64,000 nt of DNA from Leucothrix pacifica (GTDB lineage: Bacteria > Pseudomonadota > Gammaproteobacteria > Thiotrichales > Thiotrichaceae): contig NZ_QGKM01000027.1 in the NCBI RefSeq assembly GCF_003172875.1, positions 1-64,000 on the forward strand, in the 5' to 3' direction. Positions 46,727-56,000 of the stretch are shown in pieces. How positions within the stretch are numbered: position 1 is the first letter of the stretch; each line of letters starts with the position of its first letter. The position numbers were made by a program, and so were the translations under genes. A model generated the notes under the pieces. It saw only the letters and a program-made list of their open reading frames with translations. It ran no database searches and was not told the origin of the DNA.

Positions 46727-47722
46727 TTGCCCGTTAGTCAGCAGCAAATTGAATACCTCAATGAAATGGGAATCCCGGTGTGGATTTCCCGTGAACTTGA
46801 GATGCCTGACTTTCCTGAGCAGTCATCAAATGCGCAGTTAGCAGATCTGTCTCAGGCGGAGTCTGCGAATGATCATGGCGGTGGGAGAGCGCCGGCTTCG
46901 AGTCAACGAAGTACCGGGTCACAAATATCCTCATTAGCGGCCGACCTGCAAAGTGAAGAGAGTAGCCATTCAGTCAGGCCTGCGCAAAATGGCGAAGCTG
47001 CAAAGTCAGTTTCACCAAAATCAGCTGGCCCGGGATTACATGCTGCAGATGACTTGATTCATGATTTGCAACAAAATCCGTCGGCGAAGATTGCTGAAAT
47101 AGCGGCAAGCCTGGATGAGGGGCCCGTTGCAGCACCCGTTTCATTAGTGCCGGTGTCAGACCTGAAGGCACTGGGCTGGGCTGATTTGCAGCAGAAAGTA
47201 GATGCCTGTACTGCCTGTGATTTGTATAGACAACGTCAGCACACAGTGTTTGGTAAAGGTAATACCCAGGCGCAGTGGATGATTGTTGGTGACATCCCTC
47301 GTCTGGAAGATGAGTGGCAACAGCAGCCATTTACCGGAGAAAGTGGCGAGTTACTCAATGCTATGTTGGCGAGTATTGGACTGGATAGTAATCTGGTCTA
47401 CATGACGAATCTTATGAAATGCCGTCCGCCGCTGGATCGCTCACCTGAGCCGGAACAGGCCACTAGCTGTTATTCTTATTTGCAGCGACAAATTGAATTA
47501 CTGAACCCCGCTTTGGTCATACTGATGGGGCGTGATGTGGTTACGCAAGTGCTGGGTGCCAGTCAGTCTATGTCGGGCCTTCGCCTGCAAGCGCATCAGC
47601 GAGAGGGTATTGTAGCGCCGATTATTGCTACTTATCACCCGAGCTACCTGCTAAAGCAGCCGCGTTTGAAGGCTAAGGTTTGGCAAGATCTTGTGTTTGC
47701 AAAAAAGCAGGTAATGACATGA
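46727..47722 (+). CDS. Family-4 uracil-DNA glycosylase
   Basis: 331 residues, TTG start 3 bp after leuA; the start gives the common YLNEMGIPVW beginning. Residues ~30-140 are a long low-complexity linker. The catalytic domain has four cysteines spaced like the 4Fe-4S ligands of family 4 (C161, C164, C232, C248), a variant motif 1 (VGDIPRLEDEWQQQPFTGESG, usual GEAPG) and ATYHPSYLLK. It removes uracil from DNA. The altered motif 1 may change activity. Overlaps rimI by 4 bp. Confidence 0.85.
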   Translation: MPVSQQQIEYLNEMGIPVWISRELEMPDFPEQSSNAQLADLSQAESANDHGGGRAPASSQRSTGSQISSLAADLQSEESSHSVRPAQNGEAAKSVSPKSAGPGLHAADDLIHDLQQNPSAKIAEIAASLDEGPVAAPVSLVPVSDLKALGWADLQQKVDACTACDLYRQRQHTVFGKGNTQAQWMIVGDIPRLEDEWQQQPFTGESGELLNAMLASIGLDSNLVYMTNLMKCRPPLDRSPEPEQATSCYSYLQRQIELLNPALVILMGRDVVTQVLGASQSMSGLRLQAHQREGIVAPIIATYHPSYLLKQPRLKAKVWQDLVFAKKQVMT

Positions 47723-48198
47723 GCGCTGCAATAGATGTTGCGGATCAGGCGATGCTGCGGCCAATGGAAAAAAGCGATGTTGATGCCGTAATGGTTGTTG
47801 AGAATCTTGCTTATCCCCAGCCATGGAATGAAAAAGTCATGCGTGATTGCCTGAAGGTTAAGCACTATCATGCCTGGGTGTTAGAAATTGATAAGGAAAT
47901 CAGAGGATATTTGTTTTTGTCGGTGGTTGCCGGTGAAATGCATATTTTAAACCTGTGTGTGCACCCGGAGCTGCAAGGTCAGGGTTGGGGAAGAGATATC
48001 CTGCATCGGGCATTTGATATGGCTACTAATACCTATCATGCCAATATGTGCTTTTTAGAAGTGCGTCCTTCAAATACGGGTGCGCGAGCATTGTATGAGT
48101 CAGAGGGCTTTAATGAGATTGGCATGCGCAAAAACTATTATCCGGCGGATGAGGGCAGGGAAGACGCTTTAGTCATGGCAAAGAGCATAATCCCTTGA
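47719..48198 (+). CDS. rimI: Ribosomal protein S18 alanine N-acetyltransferase
   Basis: 159 residues, ATGA overlap with the uracil-DNA glycosylase gene. GNAT core: MHILNLCVHPELQGQGWGRD (acetyl-CoA loop), FLEVRPSNTGARALYESEGF and RKNYYPADEGREDALVM, all typical of RimI. It acetylates the N-terminus of S18. The neighbouring uracil-DNA glycosylase is a common partner in gammaproteobacteria. Confidence 0.92.
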   Translation: MSAAIDVADQAMLRPMEKSDVDAVMVVENLAYPQPWNEKVMRDCLKVKHYHAWVLEIDKEIRGYLFLSVVAGEMHILNLCVHPELQGQGWGRDILHRAFDMATNTYHANMCFLEVRPSNTGARALYESEGFNEIGMRKNYYPADEGREDALVMAKSIIP

Positions 48199-48258
48199 AA
48201 ACTGTGTTATTATCCGCCGAAGTTGCTTAAGAGGGAACGACATTGATCGTTTGGACAT

Positions 48259-49578
48259 GTGATTACGGGGCAAGAAACCTTGAACAATAAAAAACACAAA
48301 CCTTTAGTGTTATCAGCGTCGAAACTGGGTATTTCCAAGTCGTCGATTAACCCCAAGGCCCTCAGTATTCTTAAAGCGCTCAATAAAGCTAAGTATGATG
48401 CATATCTTGTCGGCGGTTGTGTACGCGATTTGCTACTAGGCTACGAACCTAAAGATTTTGATATCGCAACCAATGCCCACCCTGAGCAAATAAAAGCTGT
48501 CCTGCCTAGTACGCGTATTATCGGCCGACGTTTTCGTCTGGCTCATGTCCATTTCGGCCGTGAATATTACGAGGTCGCAACGTTCCGGGCGCCACATGAC
48601 AGTTCCGATGATGGCCAGGTTGGTAAAGAAGGGCGTATCATCCATGACAATGTGTATGGAACCATTGAAGAGGATGCAGTTCGTCGTGACTTTGCGATTA
48701 ATGCGCTGTTCTATGACGTGCATAATGATCAGGTTCTGGACTTTGCCGGTGGTATGGATGATCTTGAGAAACGTCAGCTTCGCCTGATTGGTGATCCGGA
48801 AACACGCTATCGTGAAGATCCTGTCAGAATGCTACGGGCAATGCGTTTTGCCGGTAAGCTCGGTTTGTCAATTGAGGCTGAAAGTGAGGCGCCGATTCGT
48901 GAACTTGCTCCATTGCTGGAAAATATTGCACCGGCTCGTTTGTTTGATGAAGTATTGAAATTATTCCACAGTGGTCAGGCTAAATCAGTGTTGGAGCTGT
49001 TGCGTGAATACCGTTTGTTTCATAGCTTATTTCCACTCACGGAAAAGGCCCTGCAACAAGATGATGACGGCTATTTTCAGGCATTGATTAATGATTCTCT
49101 GGAAAACACAGATAATAGGATCAATGACGGCCTTTCGGTGACGCCAGCATTTTTATTCGCGGTCATGCTTTGGAAGCCAATGCGACAAGTAGAAGCGGCG
49201 TATCGTGAAGATTCTTATCCCGATCCACAATGCATGCAGCTGGCGGCAAATGATGTGTTGTCTAGTCAGGTACGAAATACAGCGGTACCTCGCCGTTTTA
49301 GCAATGTGACGCGTGAGATTTGGTTATTGCAGTCGCGCTTTAGCCAGAAGAATTTCAGACGCGCCACCCAGTTTGTTGAGAACCGGCGTTTCCGTGCGGC
49401 CTTCGATTTCTTATGCCTGCGCTCGATCGCTGAGCAAAATAAAGAATTACAAGCAGATGCTGCGTGGTGGGAGGAGTTTCAGAAAGTGGATGCTGAGCGT
49501 CAGCTTGAAATGTCAAAAGCCGTGCCTCACGTCAAAAAGAAGCGCCGTCGTAAGCGTAAAGGACCGCCGAAAGTATGA
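48259..49578 (+). CDS. pcnB: Poly(A) polymerase I
   Basis: 439 residues from a GTG; a TTG at 48280 is an alternative. Nucleotidyltransferase motifs: AYLVGGCVRDLLLG, DFDIATNAHPEQIK, YEVATFR and RRDFAINALFYD, then RLIGDPETRYREDPVRMLRAMRFAGKL. Basic tail (KKKRRRKRKGPPK) as in PcnB, which separates it from CCA-adding enzymes. It adds A tails to mRNAs for decay. Overlaps folK by 4 bp. Confidence 0.94.
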   Translation: MITGQETLNNKKHKPLVLSASKLGISKSSINPKALSILKALNKAKYDAYLVGGCVRDLLLGYEPKDFDIATNAHPEQIKAVLPSTRIIGRRFRLAHVHFGREYYEVATFRAPHDSSDDGQVGKEGRIIHDNVYGTIEEDAVRRDFAINALFYDVHNDQVLDFAGGMDDLEKRQLRLIGDPETRYREDPVRMLRAMRFAGKLGLSIEAESEAPIRELAPLLENIAPARLFDEVLKLFHSGQAKSVLELLREYRLFHSLFPLTEKALQQDDDGYFQALINDSLENTDNRINDGLSVTPAFLFAVMLWKPMRQVEAAYREDSYPDPQCMQLAANDVLSSQVRNTAVPRRFSNVTREIWLLQSRFSQKNFRRATQFVENRRFRAAFDFLCLRSIAEQNKELQADAAWWEEFQKVDAERQLEMSKAVPHVKKKRRRKRKGPPKV

Positions 49579-50087
49579 TGGAGTGGACTCAGTGCTATAT
49601 TGGCCTGGGAAGTAATCTGGGCGATTCAGAGCAAACCTTGAGTGATGCTATGAAGGCGCTCAGTAATGAGCCTGAAATCAGACATCTCGCTGTTTCCTCT
49701 TATTATCAAAGTAAACCACACGGCCCGCAGGATCAGCCTGATTATATAAATGCCGTGGCACGCTTTGAGACACAATTGCTGCCACTGCTATTGTTAGATC
49801 GGTTACAGGCTATAGAAACGAAATACGGACGTGTCAGAGCCGGTGAGCGGTGGACTGCACGTACATTGGATCTGGATATCTTGCTATTCGGTCAGCAAAG
49901 CATCGAAAATACGCGCTTGCAAGTGCCACATCGTTGGATGAAGCAGCGCGAGTTCGTGCTTTATCCTTTGTACGAGCTGGCGCCTGATTTGCTGTTTCCT
50001 GACGGTAGTTCGCTTAAAGAGTGCCTGTCAGGTGTATCTGATAATGGTTTGATTCGCCTCACGCCGCCGTCATCACTTCATTCTTAA
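49575..50087 (+). CDS. folK: HPPK (2-amino-4-hydroxy-6-hydroxymethyldihydropteridine pyrophosphokinase)
   Basis: 170 residues, ATG overlapping the pcnB stop. HPPK motifs: CYIGLGSNLGDSEQ, SSYYQSKPHGPQDQPDYINA and GERWTARTLDLDILLFG with the catalytic aspartates, then VPHRWMKQREFVLYPL. It makes the pyrophosphorylated pterin for folate. Linked to panC 18 bp downstream without the usual panB between. Confidence 0.95.
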   Translation: MMEWTQCYIGLGSNLGDSEQTLSDAMKALSNEPEIRHLAVSSYYQSKPHGPQDQPDYINAVARFETQLLPLLLLDRLQAIETKYGRVRAGERWTARTLDLDILLFGQQSIENTRLQVPHRWMKQREFVLYPLYELAPDLLFPDGSSLKECLSGVSDNGLIRLTPPSSLHS

Positions 50088-50105
50088 TCGCTTAGGACAC
50101 CTAGA

Positions 50106-50954
50106 ATGCAAATCGTACATTCTATCGCTCAGCTTCGGGCAATCGTTTCAACGTTTCGTTTAGCCGGAGATACTATCGGTCTGGTTCCCACGATGGGTAA
50201 TTTGCATGACGGTCATTTAGATCTGGTGAAACGGGCGGGAGAGATTGCGAATCGTCAGGTCGTTTCCATCTTTGTGAATCCTACGCAGTTCGAGAAGCAA
50301 GACGATCTTGAAAAGTATCCTCGCACGATGGAGGCGGATTTAGCCAAGCTGGAGGCGCTGGGCGTCGATGTTGTGTTTGCTCCGGACGCTAGCGAAATGT
50401 ACCCTCAGGGTCGCTTAGTCACTCAGGTGGATATTCCTGAAATCAGTAGCCTGTTAGAAGGTGCTTCACGACCAGGTCATTTTAGAGGTGTTGCCACCGT
50501 TGTTTCAAAGTTATTCAATATCGTTGCACCTGACATGGCTGTGTTTGGGCAAAAGGATTTTCAGCAGTTGATGTTGATTAGGCAAATGGTGGCTGATTTA
50601 GACATGCCGGTAGAGATCATCGCTGCCCCAACGATGCGTGAAGATAGTGGTCTGGCGATGAGCTCCAGAAATAACCGTTTAGATGAAGAGCAACGACGGC
50701 TGGCGCCTAATTTGTATCGTGTGCTGCAAGCGGTTGAGGCTAAGTTAAGCAGTGGCCTTAAAAACTTTAGTGTGCTGCAAAATGAGGCGATGACTGAGCT
50801 TGATGAGCTGGGTTTTAAATCCGATTACATCACGATCTGTGATGCCAGAACCTTACTTAATGCAGAGGCTGAGGATAAAGACTTGGTTATTTTAGCTGCA
50901 GCCTATATGGGAGATATCCGACTGATCGATAATATCCCTGTTCAGCTGGATTAA
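50106..50954 (+). CDS. panC: Pantothenate synthetase
   Basis: 282 residues. GLVPTMGNLHDGHLDLVKRA (HIGH-like motif), SIFVNPTQFEK, VFGQKDFQQLMLIRQM and the MSSRNNRL signature. It joins pantoate and beta-alanine with ATP. In many gammaproteobacteria panB lies between folK and panC; here it is missing. It converges with anmK. Confidence 0.96.
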   Translation: MQIVHSIAQLRAIVSTFRLAGDTIGLVPTMGNLHDGHLDLVKRAGEIANRQVVSIFVNPTQFEKQDDLEKYPRTMEADLAKLEALGVDVVFAPDASEMYPQGRLVTQVDIPEISSLLEGASRPGHFRGVATVVSKLFNIVAPDMAVFGQKDFQQLMLIRQMVADLDMPVEIIAAPTMREDSGLAMSSRNNRLDEEQRRLAPNLYRVLQAVEAKLSSGLKNFSVLQNEAMTELDELGFKSDYITICDARTLLNAEAEDKDLVILAAAYMGDIRLIDNIPVQLD

Positions 50955-50987
50955 CTTCATGCACAGCGTCGCGACCTCGGACAGGGG

Positions 50988-52145
50988 TTATGCAGTATAG
51001 ATCGCACCTAACACTCTAAAGTCTTTAGCACCCGTCGCAGATGGTAAATTGCCCGGCAAGCCTTTCAGGGTTTGTCTGGCCAACCAGGCAAATGCAATTG
51101 CTTCAACCCAGTCTGCATCAATACCAAGTACGTCTGTTTTTTCAAGTCTCACGGCTGGCATCAATGCTCGCAGTCTGGACATAAGTGCGTTATTTCTTGC
51201 GCCGCCACCGCAAATATACACTTCCTCGGTCTGTGGTGCGGCCTCCATAATGCTTTGCTGGATACTCACTGCCGTCAGCTCCAATAATGTCGCTTGTACG
51301 TCTTCTTCCGGAATTGCCTTGTCTAAGTGTGAGTTTAACCAGCCAAGATTAAAATATTCTTTGCCAGTACTTTTTGGGTAGGGGCGTTTGAAGTATGGAT
51401 CTTGCAGGAATTGTTGCAGCAGAGCTTGATTACATTGACCACTTGCGGCCCATTGTCCATCTTTGTCATAAGCAAGGGATTGCTGTTGCAAGCACCAGGC
51501 ATCCATGAGGGCGTTACCGGGACCGGTGTCGAATCCAATTGTAGATTGTTCCGGAGAGAGTACGCTGATATTAGAAATACCACCGATATTCACAACGACC
51601 CGATGTTTGTTAGCTGATGAAAATACCGATTGATGAAATGCTGGTACCAATGGTGCGCCTTCACCGCCAGCGGCGATATCGCGGTTACGAAAATCAGCAA
51701 TCGTAGTCACGCCCGTTATTTCCGCTATTTGATTAGCATCACCCAATTGCCAGCTAAATCGAGGCTCGATATCAGGTTGATGCCACACCGTTTGACCGTG
51801 ATTGCCAATCGCTGAAATAGCTTCTTTGGGTAATCCGGACTTGTCGATGAGTGTTTGCGCGGTTTGGGCGTACAGAGTACCAAGTGTTGCGTTAAGGTTT
51901 GCAACTTCTTTAAGAGAGCCGGCCCAATCGGGTTTTATTAACTCGCGAAGTGATTGGCGAATTTTTTCAGGGAAGGGTGTGGAGTGAACTTCAGAAGTTT
52001 CAAGTTGATCATCAGGCTTGAAGCAAACCAGCACAGCGTCGATAGCGTCCATGCTGGTTCCTGACATTATCCCGATATAGTATTCGGCGTCCGGCTGTTG
52101 ATTAGCCACCGGTAGCGCTGTTGATATCGAAGTTTTCCATAGCAA
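50988..52145 (-). CDS. anmK: Anhydro-N-acetylmuramic acid kinase
   Basis: 385 residues from the ATG at 52145, overlapping the upstream M23 gene by 44 bp; a GTG at 52109 would give a more usual N-terminus. IGIMSGTSMDAIDAVLV, GNHGQTVWHQP, DTGPGNALMDAW and YICGGGARNNALM are diagnostic. It opens and phosphorylates anhMurNAc in peptidoglycan recycling, making MurNAc-6P, the usual MupP substrate (8882). Confidence 0.94.
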   Translation of the reverse strand: MLWKTSISTALPVANQQPDAEYYIGIMSGTSMDAIDAVLVCFKPDDQLETSEVHSTPFPEKIRQSLRELIKPDWAGSLKEVANLNATLGTLYAQTAQTLIDKSGLPKEAISAIGNHGQTVWHQPDIEPRFSWQLGDANQIAEITGVTTIADFRNRDIAAGGEGAPLVPAFHQSVFSSANKHRVVVNIGGISNISVLSPEQSTIGFDTGPGNALMDAWCLQQQSLAYDKDGQWAASGQCNQALLQQFLQDPYFKRPYPKSTGKEYFNLGWLNSHLDKAIPEEDVQATLLELTAVSIQQSIMEAAPQTEEVYICGGGARNNALMSRLRALMPAVRLEKTDVLGIDADWVEAIAFAWLARQTLKGLPGNLPSATGAKDFRVLGAIYTA

Positions 52146-53745
52146 AACGATGTAGTACGTTAAGTTGTAGCTTCATATTGATTGCATCAGCTCTGAACTT
52201 CACTAACTCTTTTTTCGTTAGAGACATGCTATTAGGTAATTCAACCGTTAGTGGGTCGGCAGGAATATTATTCTTGCGGAACTCATAATGAAGATGAGGG
52301 CCAGTGGCCAGACCTGTAGATCCAACATAGCCGATGATCTCACCCTGGGCTACTACCTGGCCTTGCTTCAGATCTTTCTTGTATTTAGAAAGATGAGAAT
52401 ACAACGTGGTATAACCTTCACGGTGCTTTAAGATAATTGTGTTACCGTAGCCGCCCTTACGTCCTTTAAGCTGAACTACGCCATCACCGGTCGCCATGAC
52501 TGGTGTTCCTCTGCGAGCAGCAAAATCCGTTCCCTTGTGAGCGCGAATTTTGTGAAGTACAGGATGGAATCGGCCCGGGTTAAAGTGTGAGGACACACGA
52601 GCATGAGCTACCGGGGTACGAATAAAGGCACGCTTCATTTCGCGGCCTTCAGGCGTGAAGAAATCAGTCAGACCTCTTGCCGTAGTGTGGCGAATCGTGC
52701 GGTGAATTTTACCTTTGTTGATAAATTCAGCCGCTAACAAGTTCTGACTACCCACTAAATCGCCATCATGGTAAATATTCTCGTAAACAACCGTTACTTG
52801 GTCGCCCACACGTACGTCGTGTGAAAAGTCGATATCCCAGTCAAATACACTCACAACTTGTCGAATAATATTGCTAGGAACTTCAACTCTCTTTCCATCT
52901 AAGAACAAGCCATTCTTAACTGAGAACGTGGCTCTTGCTTGACGGACTTCGAATACTTTCGATTGCCATTGACCCGTGTAGCCACCCTGACCATCCGGCT
53001 CGATAACAAAGCTTTTCTTGTTATCCGGCGTGAATGCAAGCTGTTCAAGCTTACCGTCATGTGACTTGGCACGGACAATAGTGTCCATCTTCATGTCTTT
53101 CAGTGCTTCTTTGATTTCTTCGTTACTGCGAAGGTCATTAAGAATCGATGCTTGTTTAATTTTACTGAAAGTATTGTGCAGACTATCATAGCGCTTGACC
53201 GTATAAGTGTGCCAAGTACTTTCTGTATTAATTAATTCGTGACCTGTATAGGTTTCAAGGGCACGTTTGGGTAACGTTAGTTCCAGAACTGCTTCGTCAT
53301 TGTAGTCAGCAACTTGAATGTCGGTGTTATTGATAACCGCTTCAGCCGCTGTTGGGCTGGAGGCTACAACAGGCTTGGCAATGGATGCGAGCTGTAAAGT
53401 AGGTCCAGGTTTGACGTCTTTAGCCGTAGCTATCTCTGCCACAGTGGATGGTGTTGGTGCACTACTTGCGTCATTAACACTTATTTCAAAGTGATTACTT
53501 TGAGTGTTAGGTAGAAATGACTGTAAAGGAATATTCCCGAGCGCAGTCGCACAACCAACTAATATAATCGCTCGTCCTGCCCATCGTGGAGGTTGCTTCT
53601 CCGGGGTAGTGTCGGCAATTTCAGCCGCATCGTCATGTGGTGAATCGAAACCAAGGTCAACCTGATTTTGTATGTCATAACGTGCTAACACGTCATCCCA
53701 GTTCTTATTGTTATTGACTGACGATTCTTTTGTTCGAGAACTCAA
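52102..53745 (-). CDS. M23 family peptidoglycan endopeptidase (MepM-like)
   Basis: 547 residues from a TTG with GGAG upstream. One membrane segment at ~55-80, then OapA/LysM-like and linker regions. The C-terminal M23 domain has zinc ligands in IRAHKGTDFAARRGTPV (HxxxD) and GPHLHYEF (HxH), with GNTIILKHREGYTTLYSHL between. It should cut D,D-crosslinks of peptidoglycan. It shares a transcript with anmK. tyrS, a frequent neighbour in this cluster, is absent. Confidence 0.92.
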   Translation of the reverse strand: MSSRTKESSVNNNKNWDDVLARYDIQNQVDLGFDSPHDDAAEIADTTPEKQPPRWAGRAIILVGCATALGNIPLQSFLPNTQSNHFEISVNDASSAPTPSTVAEIATAKDVKPGPTLQLASIAKPVVASSPTAAEAVINNTDIQVADYNDEAVLELTLPKRALETYTGHELINTESTWHTYTVKRYDSLHNTFSKIKQASILNDLRSNEEIKEALKDMKMDTIVRAKSHDGKLEQLAFTPDNKKSFVIEPDGQGGYTGQWQSKVFEVRQARATFSVKNGLFLDGKRVEVPSNIIRQVVSVFDWDIDFSHDVRVGDQVTVVYENIYHDGDLVGSQNLLAAEFINKGKIHRTIRHTTARGLTDFFTPEGREMKRAFIRTPVAHARVSSHFNPGRFHPVLHKIRAHKGTDFAARRGTPVMATGDGVVQLKGRKGGYGNTIILKHREGYTTLYSHLSKYKKDLKQGQVVAQGEIIGYVGSTGLATGPHLHYEFRKNNIPADPLTVELPNSMSLTKKELVKFRADAINMKLQLNVLHRFAMENFDINSATGG

Positions 53746-54151
53746 GATTGGCAGCTCCGTAAAGTATAGAAATGTGTCACTAGCATAACCACAGCAGCGC
53801 CCCTTTGCGCCTTAGCATTATTACATACCATGAAATATAATATGTCCGCAAGTTTATACACTCTGAGAAAAAAATATTAACAGCCTGACGGTATCTCGGG
53901 TTTGTTAATCAGACCAGCTCCCTACAAGCGAGGCTCATGTTAAAGGTATGCACAAAACTTGTAAATGTTTGTTGTATTGAATTGCTTTCCTATAAATCAC
54001 ATGGGCGCTACTCTAGCGTAACTTGGCTTATGTTTGTTAATTAAATACTTCAGTAAATTAAATGCCTAAGATTAGATAGTGTAAAAAATAACCATATCGA
54101 GCGATATTCTACATCACTTATGGTCAGCTCAAGAAGGATATTTTAATTACG
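53746..54151. promoter_or_regulatory. AT-rich intergenic region upstream of the M23 and ABC operons
   Basis: About 400 bp without a recognisable gene. It must hold the divergent promoters of the M23-anmK operon and the ABC operon. I see no tRNA, terminator or strong repeat. Confidence 0.35.
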
Positions 54152-54295
54152 ATGAGATTAATCAGAGCTGAAATAACTCCATTGGCTTGATTAATTCTCC
54201 TGATGCTGATGATAACCACTTGCATATTCGTACCATGGTTGCGACAAATTATTAAAGCAAGCATCATGAGGCTTCGTAACATCACGATAGAGTAG
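54152..54295 (+). pseudogene. Small membrane protein ORF interrupted by an in-frame TGA
   Basis: Read from the ATG at 54152 the frame gives MRLIRAEITPLA, a TGA at codon 13 (54188-54190), then LILLMLMITTCIFVPWLRQI and a basic tail to a TAG at 54293. Together this would be a 47-codon single-pass membrane protein. TGG to TGA would restore Trp. The TAG lies 5 bp before the ABC permease GTG, operon-like spacing. A start after the TGA would give a 30-residue protein without a ribosome site. It may be a recent nonsense mutation or chance. Confidence 0.4.
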
Positions 54296-54300
54296 GTGAC

Positions 54301-55098
54301 GTGTTTATTATTGCCCGATATGAATTAAGTCGTTTGATTATGACCCGCAGGGGGTTGCTATCTCTGCTCGCATTTTCCCTGGTTTGGTTCTTGATTCTTC
54401 GTTATCCCATTTACAGTGCTGCACAGTTTTTTATGGCTGATGCGCCCGGTGGAATTATCGTCAGTTTTTTTAATTCCACTATCATTAATAATCTGCTGTC
54501 ATGGCAAGTGCCGGAATTGGCGGTATTGTGGGTAATTGCGCTGTATTTGTTCCCTGTTTTTTGTGTCGTGCTGACAGCGGATCAGACTGCGTCAGACAGG
54601 GCACGTGGTACCTTACGCTTGTTAAGCTTACGTGCTGGCAGAGACACAATCTTCTTTGGTCGCTTTCTAGGACAGCTGCTGATTTTGTTAATGTTAACGT
54701 TACTGGCACTACTATCAGCGGTTGCATTGGTCCTGATGAGAGATAGCACATTGTTACAGCCTTCACTTCATCTCTCAGCCATCATTTTGGTCAATATGAT
54801 GTTGGTGTTATTGCCCTATACGGCATTAATGGCATGGGTCTCTTCGATGGCACGCTCGGCGCGACAGGCGACAATGTATGCGGTGATTATCTGGATAGTG
54901 TGTTCCATGTTAACCGGTTGGCTTTCGCGTCAGTTTCCGGGGCTCAGTATTCTGGATATGGTATTGCCCGGAGCGCAAGTGCAATCCTTATTACAACTAT
55001 CTGGTTGGAATACCTTATCACTGGCAGCGATTCCAGTAATTCAAACCATTGTTCTACTGTTTCTGGGGCGTGTGATTATGCAAAGGAGTGACTGGTGA
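54301..55098 (+). CDS. ABC-2 type transporter permease
   Basis: 265 residues from a GTG with AGGTGA upstream. Six hydrophobic segments; FCVVLTADQTASDRARGTLR after the second is the conserved ABC-2/NosY-like loop (ExxxGT replaced by DRARGT). No substrate domain. It forms an exporter with the ATPase encoded next, whose start overlaps this stop by 4 bp. Substrate unknown. Confidence 0.85.
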   Translation: MFIIARYELSRLIMTRRGLLSLLAFSLVWFLILRYPIYSAAQFFMADAPGGIIVSFFNSTIINNLLSWQVPELAVLWVIALYLFPVFCVVLTADQTASDRARGTLRLLSLRAGRDTIFFGRFLGQLLILLMLTLLALLSAVALVLMRDSTLLQPSLHLSAIILVNMMLVLLPYTALMAWVSSMARSARQATMYAVIIWIVCSMLTGWLSRQFPGLSILDMVLPGAQVQSLLQLSGWNTLSLAAIPVIQTIVLLFLGRVIMQRSDW

Positions 55099-56000
55099 GT
55101 CTTATTCAATGTACTAATATCACAAAGCGCTACGGCAGCACGCTGGCGCTTGATAATGTGTCACTGACATTAGAGGCAGGAGCACCCATTGCATTAATTG
55201 GTCCGAATGGTGCCGGTAAAACAACATTATTCAGCTTGCTATGTGGATTTCTCAGAGCGAGTAGTGGTGATGCCTTGATTATGGGTCATCAGGCGGGGTC
55301 AAAAGCATTACATGGTCGTCTTGCTGCACTCCCGCAAGATGCCAATCTGGATCCTCGTTTTAGCATTGGCCATCAACTGGAGTTATTTGCAAAGCTACAA
55401 GGTTTTATTGGCTCCAAGGCGGGTAACGAAGTTAAGCGGGTTTTACAGCAGGTGGATTTATCAAACACTTATGATATGAAACCAGAGGCGTTGAGTCATG
55501 GTATGCGTAAGCGGATTTTACTGGCGCAGGCATTAATGGGTAGTCCTGAGCTGATTCTATTAGATGAGCCAACAGCGGGTCTTGATCCGCCCAATGTGAA
55601 GGTGATGCGCTCATTAATTAATGATGCTTCAAAAAACGCGACCTTTATTATCAGCTCGCACAATTTGGATGAACTGGAAAAGGTTTGCCAGAGTGTGGTG
55701 CATTTGGATAAAGGTCACTTGAAAGGTGTGGTCGATATTCATCAGGCACGTAATAGTGGTTACTTAACTGTGGTGATGGCTGAACTCAAAACCACTGATC
55801 AAGACATTCGTGAATCGTTATTGTCTCTGCCAGGAGTAACAGCGGTAAGCTTTAACGCCCCGAATCGTTTTGTACTCGAATACGATAGTAAACAGCATAG
55901 TAATCTTGATATGTTATTGATGCAGCATTTGTCGGAGAAGGGATGGCCTTACCGACAGCTGGTTAACGGGCGTACATTGGAAGATCAGGTTTATTTTTAG
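55095..56000 (+). CDS. ABC-2 transporter ATP-binding protein
   Basis: 301 residues, GTG start with AGGAG at 6-nt spacing. Walker A GPNGAGKT, signature LSHGMRKRI (LSHGM instead of LSGGQ), Walker B LILLDEPTAGLDPP and the H-loop ISSHNLDE. A ~75-residue C-terminal domain follows, as in NosF/CcmA-like exporters. Its stop overlaps the convergent GH26-like gene by 4 bp. Confidence 0.92.
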   Translation: MSLIQCTNITKRYGSTLALDNVSLTLEAGAPIALIGPNGAGKTTLFSLLCGFLRASSGDALIMGHQAGSKALHGRLAALPQDANLDPRFSIGHQLELFAKLQGFIGSKAGNEVKRVLQQVDLSNTYDMKPEALSHGMRKRILLAQALMGSPELILLDEPTAGLDPPNVKVMRSLINDASKNATFIISSHNLDELEKVCQSVVHLDKGHLKGVVDIHQARNSGYLTVVMAELKTTDQDIRESLLSLPGVTAVSFNAPNRFVLEYDSKQHSNLDMLLMQHLSEKGWPYRQLVNGRTLEDQVYF

